In this document: positions 57,575 through 64,000 of the stretch, one piece after another
How the letters are laid out: the number at the start of each line of letters is the position of its first letter
Position numbering within the stretch: position 1 is the stretch's first letter
NCBI GenBank assembly: GCA_014904985.1
Contig: MU128987.1
Span: 145,194 to 209,193 of the forward strand
From: Hydnum rufescens UP504
Lineage: Eukaryota > Basidiomycota > Agaricomycetes > Cantharellales > Hydnaceae
Length of the DNA: 64,000 nucleotides
Reading direction: 5' to 3'
The notes under the pieces: model-generated
Databases searched by the model: none
Told to the model about the DNA's origin: nothing
The model's input: only the letters and a program-made list of their open reading frames with translations
Program-made: the position numbers and the translations under genes

Positions 57575-58799
57575 ATGGCGCACCACACAATTAGAGCTCG
57601 GATGACCACGTTCCTTTTGTCGGCGGCCCTTGTTGCCATCGTCGTTACACGCCCCTCGGTCGCACAGGCACATCAACTGGATGATCTTCATGCTCGCCAG
57701 CACAATCGCATGGTCAGGGTGCACAAACGTTCGCCTGCCAAAGTCCCAGACGTTGGTTGTTTAGGCGGGCCATGCCTATCCAGTGCCACGGCTGCGAGCC
57801 CAACGAATGATCCCAATCCGGGCCAACAAACTCCCTCATCCTCATCCACCACACCTAGTTCAATAGTGCCCCCGACCTCGGCATCATCTACCCCAGTAAG
57901 TCGTGCCGTCTGTATGTGATCAGTGCATGAACCCATGATTTTCCTCACAGAACCTAATTGGGGACTTCACAAGTCTGGTCGGAGGTCTGGGAGGAAGTTC
58001 ATCATCTGCAATTTCCACACCCGTCCTGAATGCCACTTCAAGTACACTCCCAACGTCGTCGTCGTCGTCGTCGTCCACAACAACCACCTCTTCATCTTCT
58101 AGCACTTCTGTCACTACATCCACCTCGAGCACCTCTGATATCCAGAGCACGCATACCGTCTTCGTCTCCGGAACGACGTCAAGCCCTGCTCCTACCCAGA
58201 CCACCCCTGCGGCTATCAGTGCGACACACTCCCTGACTGTCGCGAGGAAGACTATAGTCGTTCTCGTCGCCATCGCTGGCTCAATTGCGCTGACCTTCTT
58301 TATCTGGACCGGATCCGCAAATGGAATTCAGACCGTCCAAGAACTTTGAAGATCGCATGGCCCCCATCGATTGGCAGCCGACCACCGACCGCGACGATCC
58401 CGCTGAGAAAGTCGCGCACCGCCGCCAGGGATCCACTGGTTCCCATGGGTCCTTTGGCACTAATGACCTCAACCACGGGGTACAAGGTTCAGGGGTTGCA
58501 TTGGCGCGAAGTGCGAGCGGTCGCACTATTCTTCAGGATGAGCTCCCTCCCCATGATTTCACGCCTGGACCGGCGCACTTGATCAGTGGCGCTCCTGGCC
58601 CTTCGTACGCTAATATGCAGCGCGGTGACCCCCTGCAATGGCTCAGGCCGGTGCTGGCTTGATGCGTGGTCCCAGTTTGAATGGGGGAGATCCGTATGGT
58701 GGCTACGAGCCCTACGATGACGGCCTTGCGCCGCACATGGGCTACTCTGCCCAGTCCGCACCAGGCCCCGGCTATGGTCACCAATACCGTGGCTACTAG
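57575..58799 (+). CDS. Ser/Thr-rich single-pass membrane protein, reading frame broken by three apparent 1-nt deletions
   Basis: MAHHTIRARMTTFLLSAALV followed by AIVVTRPSVAQA is a signal peptide. The mature part starts with HQLDDLHARQHNR and a KR site (VHKRSPA), then a Ser/Thr-rich ectodomain with a poly-Ser run coded by a TCG repeat (about 58052-58075). The transmembrane helix is TIVVLVAIAGSIALTFFIWT. The expected cytoplasmic part (FRPSKNFEDRMAPIDWQPTT, HDFTPGPAHLISG, YGGYEPYDDGLAPHMGYSAQ, stop 58797-58799) is in other frames. It becomes continuous only if one base is restored near 58306, one near 58324 and one in the C-run near 58630. The layout resembles fungal mucin-like wall sensors. No known orthologue. 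Confidence 0.65.
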
Positions 58800-61700
58800 A
58801 CCTATCCACCTTTCACCTCCTTGACGTTGCCGGCGAGGGAGACGATCTTGATGTATATGGCGAAAAATCGGCTCTTGACTCTTTGGTCGGACGCTCAGAA
58901 CCCCTGTTGCAACACATCACATTAGTTGCATCTCATGTCAAAACTATTTTTCTTTCTTTTTCTTTTCTTTTTGTGTTGCAAGCAAGTCGGACGCTATCTC
59001 GTGTCTCGCCGGCCGTGATGCGGGATGGTGTTTGATGTTGCCTTGGCACGATCAGTCCCACGTAATCTGCTCTCGATTGGCGTAACATATCTCACCTCGA
59101 CATACCGGATCGCCGATTGTCTTCTCGAGACTTTGTTTATATTACATGCCCGGTCTTCGTATTCTCATGCACGCACCGTTCTTTCTCTCCTCCCTCTCCT
59201 TGCTCCTCGCTTTCTTTACTATGTTTATTCGACGACCCTTCAATTCTGAAGTTCTCTTTATTGAAGGTCATCCCGCTTCCCGATTCGAAGTTTATTTGCT
59301 ATGCTTGTATTGAAAGAAGTGACCGATAAGTAAGTATGCGTTTCTTGTGCTAGTTTGTGTGGGCGATTATGATCGTGCGAGGCGTGGTGAAAAGGTAAGC
59401 AATTACAAGCTCGCGACTAAGCTTGGGATAATTGATGTCGAGGATGGAAACCGAAAGATGAGTCAAACGATGCAGTTGTGACGATGATGGGGCTGTGCCA
59501 GGCCTTGGGGGACTGGAGTGGTGTGGCCTGTTCGCCACATTCATGCAAATCAGGATCGATGTTGATGGCGATAAGTACCGTCAACGAAGAATTACTGTAA
59601 TGAGAGAATATCGTATTGATCATCGATATAGTAAAGGTCTAGATGGGAAAGAATTTTTCTTTTCTTACTCACGACGACCCACGCGTGTCGCATTTAATTT
59701 TACAGTATATATGGGCATCCACTTGTGATGGCCACATGTTGAAAGGGTGCAGGGTCATAATCAGGGATGGCATATAATCTAGCGCGCTTGCAACACTGCC
59801 ACATGCTGCTTGGTAGTGGGCTCAATCAGTGGGAGATACAGACATTTTCTCTACGGACCCGAACCATATCCTCACTTGTTGCTATAAAGGGCTGTTGGCA
59901 TGGGAGTACGATAAGGATAAGGCTGATTATGTGTATCTGAGTATGTTAGGTGGCCAATCTCGAGAGTGGCCTGCCTCATTCAAGACGGAGATTTAACTGC
60001 TACGGCGACACGGTTTTACGAGCATACCGATGTGATATTATCTGGATCTCGATCATCATCCCGTGAAGGAGAACCTTACCTGAGTTATGAAATATTTCAG
60101 CCAGGAGGTGATAGAGGCAACGGAACTTGCCGCGATTTTCAATACGTTAATCCTCGACCAGACCCAGAACGGCAAATCCAGCTCCTATTTCCCATGATTA
60201 CAGAGCTACGCATGTGAGGCATTGTCTGGTGCGCTGATTTGCTCCCGATACCCTCTTGTGATGACCTTGGAATGCAGATCTAGCCAAGCGCAGGAGAATG
60301 AGGCATGTTTATCACGTGGTGTTTTCTTATTTCCTTTCAAATCCGTATATTACAGGACTCAAGGAGGATGTCACTGAAGATACATCTGTTTCTTCACATG
60401 GACAGAGATCAAAGAGGTTTGTGATTCCTTCTCCATGCACTTTCCCAATTCTGATTCCTGCTTCTAAATAGATTGGGATCCAAGAGCTACTGAGACAGAT
60501 CACATCCAACACCACCACCACTGCAGAATCCCTCGTGGTGGGCAGGATTTTATCATGCTTACAGAGCCGATCTCGCTAATTCTTCCACTCCAAAGTTCGA
60601 ATAACGTGAATGAGTCTCCCCGATATAATTATGGCACGCAGACTGCCTATACAGATGACTCAAGCAGGGCTTCGCCGTACATCACGAAAATATTGGTTCC
60701 ATGTCGATGATTTAATCGAAAGCTATAGAGCTGAAGTGCCGCCAGCTCTCCCCCGGACCTCGACCCGTCGCAATCGTCGCCACCATAACGCGGGGTCAGT
60801 GATCCTCTATTTCTACTTTATTGGTACGGATCTTGACAGACCCCTTGAATGGCACGGCGTATGGTGAAATTTCGCCGTATATCTATCTCTGGGCACTATG
60901 CACGTGCATAATATTCATTGTCCTCAGCGTCGCAGTGATCGGTAACCAAATTGAGTCGTAGGTCGAGCGCAGAAGGTCGGCATGCCCGCCGTCCATTGAC
61001 TACGGCCCAGCGGTCTGATAGCGAGTAAGGGTTCACTGCTTCCATCAGAATTTTAATTATACCTATGCTCATATATCTTTCCTTCATTCTGTATGTCAGT
61101 TTTATGCCACTCTTTGGGTGTGAATTCATGGTGGCCCGAATGGCTCCCTACGAACTTCGACGTTTTTCACCTGTATACAGTGTCATGGATCTTTTTCCTT
61201 CGCCCACATACACCTTGATGCCGTCGCTATGGATTCGGCACAAGATTATGATTATATTAAGTGTTATGATTCTGCTACTGGCGTACACCTTGTGCCTGCT
61301 CGTCCTGATTCCTGTTGACCGGGCTCCTCTGAGCAACTTTGGATTCCCTCCGCTTTGGAAAGAGTCGATGCTCTGCAGACCGCGTGCCTGCATATGATCA
61401 ATAGAACTTCAGCCAAGTTTTCACCAGAGCCAAACTTGACACTGGAAGCAGAATCCCAGCTACCGATGAGCCGAGGCCAGATCCGCCTCGGCACCATGCT
61501 TTCTCCTGTCTGATGTTCAGTATCCTTCCTGACCTCGAGACATTCGCTACTCCCGAATCTGTACAATTTTTACGTGGGGCGGGCTACTGGGGTCCTCAGT
61601 AGCGCGATGAATACCTACCCGTCGTTGTTCCCTCCTCGCTTGGATCCCCGTAAGCCAACCTCCTATGAGCAACCCATCACAGTAATCCCACCTCATGTTC

Positions 61701-62290
61701 CCTCCACTCTGGAAAAACTCGGCGCTTCGGAGATCGTATGCTTGCATACAGCTAAGGAGACTTAGATCAAGTTTTAACCCAAACTCAATCCTGGATGGCG
61801 GAACCGACCAGCCGAGGCCAGCTCCGTGTCGCCTTTATTGTGTTTCTTCTGCCAGGACATCGATTATCCTTGCCGAGCTCGACACATTCATGGCTCTCGA
61901 ATCTGTACGGGCAAAATGCCAACCGACCTGCAAAACTGGGCACTCTGAATGCCCTGCCCTGAGAAGTCCATGTGCCTCAAGTCATGCTTGATGGTGTCCA
62001 CGTTGCGGAGTGGGCGACGGCAGATTGAGCGTTGTGCTACAGATGAAGATGAAACTTGGTATTTCTACGACTTTCGTGGGCACCCTTTCCCTCCCCTTTC
62101 TTCCTTATTTACTCACTCGAAGTTTTGTCTCTCATTTTCCAAAGTCAGTTAGCCTGCCTACCGGCGATGGTATTGCCGCTCTCAAGGACGCGAAAGACAG
62201 GTCAAGTGAAAGTGAAAATGATCTTGAGTATGTGAGGATCGATAGTCGTTGTACATTGGCACATGCACGGAAATAATGAATGAATTAGAC
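58800..62290. other. 3.5-kb region with decayed or unrecognised coding patches
   Basis: No complete gene can be built. Coding-like plus-strand patches are at about 59.97-60.22 kb (EGEPYLSYEIFQPGGDRGNG, CRDFQYVNPRPDPERQIQLL), 60.39-60.58 kb (FTWTEIKE, intron-like gap, IGIQELLRQITSN) and 60.61-60.87 kb (KYWFHVDDLIESYRAEVPPA, VILYFYFIGTDLDRPLEWHG). I do not recognise any of them. From 61.3 to 61.95 kb two diverged tandem units are visible (listed separately). This may be remnants of one or two rapidly evolving or dead genes. Confidence 0.35.
61310..61960 (+). repeat. Two diverged tandem units of about 345 bp
   Basis: Unit 1 (from about 61335) and unit 2 (from about 61680) share, in order, CCTC...GGAAA-A, a CGCTTC/CTCTGCAGACCG-like block with TGC(T/C)TGCATA, GCCGAGGCCAG(A/C)TCCG, TTCTCCTG/TTCTGCCAGG and CGAATCTGTAC. 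Similarity is about 60-70% by eye with indels, so this is an old tandem duplication. Confidence 0.45.
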
Positions 62291-62559
62291 CGTTTCTCTC
62301 ACTCAACCGAGCAGTCATGAGCTGTTGGAATTGGGGATGGGCCACCTTAGGCAAACACCCTTAAGTACCTAGTTAGCTATGTAATACCCTATAGGCACAT
62401 CCTACCTACAGAGGTCCAAGTTATAGTGGTACACTTGGAATACTCAGCTGTTTATTTACTTGAAAAATAGGGCTCCCCAGGGCTGATTTTTCAGCCCTGG
62501 GTCCCCTCCAGAAAACCTGGGGGTTCAGGGGCAGTAGCCCCCAAAAAGCTCTGGGGTTC

Positions 62560-62660
62560 TTGGTCTGGGGACACCCAAAGTTAGCCTGGGGACACCCAAG
62601 TTAGGCCATGGGACACTTGAATTAGGTCATGGGACACCAGAGTCAGGCTGTGGGATCCTC
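62560..62660 (+). repeat. Short tandem repeat, about 25-bp degenerate unit
   Basis: Four to five units of the form (T/A)GGGGACACCCAAGTTAG-C, later TGGGACAC(T/C)-GA-TTAGG, follow each other. A G/C-rich segment with CAGCCCTGGGT and CCTGGGGG lies just to the left. Confidence 0.6.
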
Positions 62661-62869
62661 AGATAGGGGTTGGTCCGCCTGGCCACAGAATCAAATTTGG
62701 CTGGGTCCTCCACCCCCTTCCTCAAGGCCACTAACCCCTAATTTCTGCATCCCCCATGTACCAAGACCTTCTAGTAATCCTTGTGATAGTACATCCAAAC
62801 AATATTTAGGCATCCAGCCCAATGGGGGCCCAGGATCAGGACCAATGCTTAATCCCTGAAACAATGGGG

Positions 62870-63450
62870 GGGGGGGAAACAGTTCTGGAACTACTGGAAG
62901 TTGCTGAACTTTAAGCACTGGGCAGATCGGTCTGAAACTTGGCACATGGTTAGAGACTATCTGGCCGCACATTATATCAAAATTTCAGCCAAATCCATTC
63001 AGTAGTTATTGAGATATGAGGCAAACAAGTTTAAATATTAAAAATTGATTTTCTCCCCTATAGAATAGCTGGGACTTGAAAATTTACAAGGAGTATAAAA
63101 ATATAGTGTACTAATTATGTGCCAAAAATAATCCCAATCCATCCACTTTAAGGCAGTGAACTGGACAGTGGGTACCAGAACCTCTGGAAATTTCTGAAAG
63201 ATAAGTACTGAGTGGATCATTATGAAAATTGGCACGTGGTTTAAGGCTGTTTAGGCAAAAGTCATATCAAAATATCAGCCATATCTATGCAGTGGCTATG
63301 GAGTTATGAGCCAAACAAGTTTGAACATTGAAAATTAATTCCTCCCCCTACAGACAGGATATGAACTTGAAATTCTTCATGGAGTATGGTCATGTAATAA
63401 AATAAACATGTGCCAAAATTCAGCTTGTTCTGTTTACTTTTAGGCATTCA
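62870..63450 (+). repeat. Two tandem AT-rich units of about 289 bp
   Basis: Blocks repeat in the same order: GGCAC(A/G)TGGTT (62939, 63231), ATATCAAAAT-TCAGCC (62975, 63266), CAAACAAGTTT-AA-ATT (63023, 63313), TCTCCCC-TA (63050, 63342), and TGTGCCAAAA (63118, 63411). Spacing is about 289-293 bp. There is no coding potential; this looks like a repeat family or a satellite-like transposon interior. Confidence 0.7.
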
Positions 63451-63459
63451 ACTCCCTTG

Positions 63460-64000
63460 GCAGGCCAAAATGGGAACAAAACCCTACCATGAATGTGAAC
63501 CACTCCACATTAGGCACAAACTAGGTGGAATAGGCTTTGAATAGTATATTCCTGACTATATCCAAAAATAGAATGAATTGGATGTGTGGAAGTGGCTGAA
63601 ATTAGGGGGGAGGGGAGGAAGATCAATAGTGAATAACATAAGATGTAGAGCATAGGTGGCTCTGATATTATACCACTAGCCTAATACATATATGGGGAGT
63701 ACACATGCCAAATATCAGCCTAACTGGACTCCATTTAGGCACTTCCCCCCAGGACTCCCCCCAAAACAACAATTCCTCCCCAGAGCCTTCCATCCATCCA
63801 ATTGCCTTGAAAATTTACACTTAGGTCATCCAAATACATTCTCATTAGGGGCATTCATGGTAGCGAAACTGGAGCAAAAGTGTGACACAACTGAAAAATC
63901 AAAACTGGAAAAGACTTGGCAAAACTGGCAAAACTGGAACAAAAGTGCAGTTTTGCTCCAGTTTCGTGAAGCAGCTCCAGAGGTCCAAGTGGTGGAAAAC
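63460..64000. other. Non-coding repeat-like DNA at window end with imperfect palindrome
   Basis: No genes. The end (63890-63965) is built from variants of AAACTGGAACAAAAGTG in both orientations. Positions 63933-63962 form an imperfect 30-bp palindrome centred on TGCA. It may be the edge of a transposable element that continues beyond the window. Confidence 0.45.

Overview
The window looks like nuclear DNA of a filamentous basidiomycete, most likely an Agaricomycete. Genes are split by many roughly 45-70 nt GT-AG introns, neighbours are tightly packed and often divergent, most products are conserved fungal housekeeping proteins, and the retroelement is a Tad1-type LINE with an RNase H domain. 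I see no prokaryotic operons, CRISPR arrays, rRNA or tRNA genes. Gene models were made by eye: starts, stops and family calls are firmer than exact exon borders.

Left third (1-26 kb): a 3'-truncated mitochondrial branched-chain aminotransferase (-), a secreted GPI-anchored PLC-like phosphodiesterase (-), a possible small gene (+), exosome cap subunit CSL4 (+), the INO80 remodelling ATPase (+), a large disordered protein (-), a two-zinc-finger protein (+), a three-RRM RNA-binding protein (-) and the shared RNA polymerase subunit RPB6 (+). The last two diverge from a promoter of only about 140 bp. Between 16 and 19.4 kb lies mostly non-coding DNA with a possible NACHT relic.

Middle (26-48 kb) is the dynamic part. 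After CFD1 (-) comes a 1.7 kb segment holding a short-chain dehydrogenase (SDR) gene. It is repeated directly on both sides of a nearly complete 6.6 kb LINE, as if the LINE had made an enormous target-site duplication and so duplicated the gene. The right copy runs into a gene of unknown function whose promoter, first exons (including an 8-nt microexon) and first 40 or so codons are a copy of the 5' end of splicing factor PRP11/SF3A2. The intact PRP11 lies 7 kb away, so this is a chimeric gene. Between them are a decayed lipase-like gene, a small unknown gene and a third, inverted, frameshifted SDR copy. All three SDR copies keep a 17-nt microexon.

Right third (47-64 kb): PRP11 (+), proteasome lid subunit RPN5 (-), mitoribosomal protein RSM25/mS23 (+, sharing a 73-bp divergent promoter with RPN5), an ADCK2-like ABC1 kinase (-), a bHLH transcription factor (+), and a Ser/Thr-rich single-pass membrane protein (+) whose frame is broken by three apparent one-base deletions. 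The last 5 kb holds decayed coding patches, tandem duplications and AT-rich repeats. Several frame breaks sit in short homopolymers, so assembly indels should be considered before true pseudogenisation.
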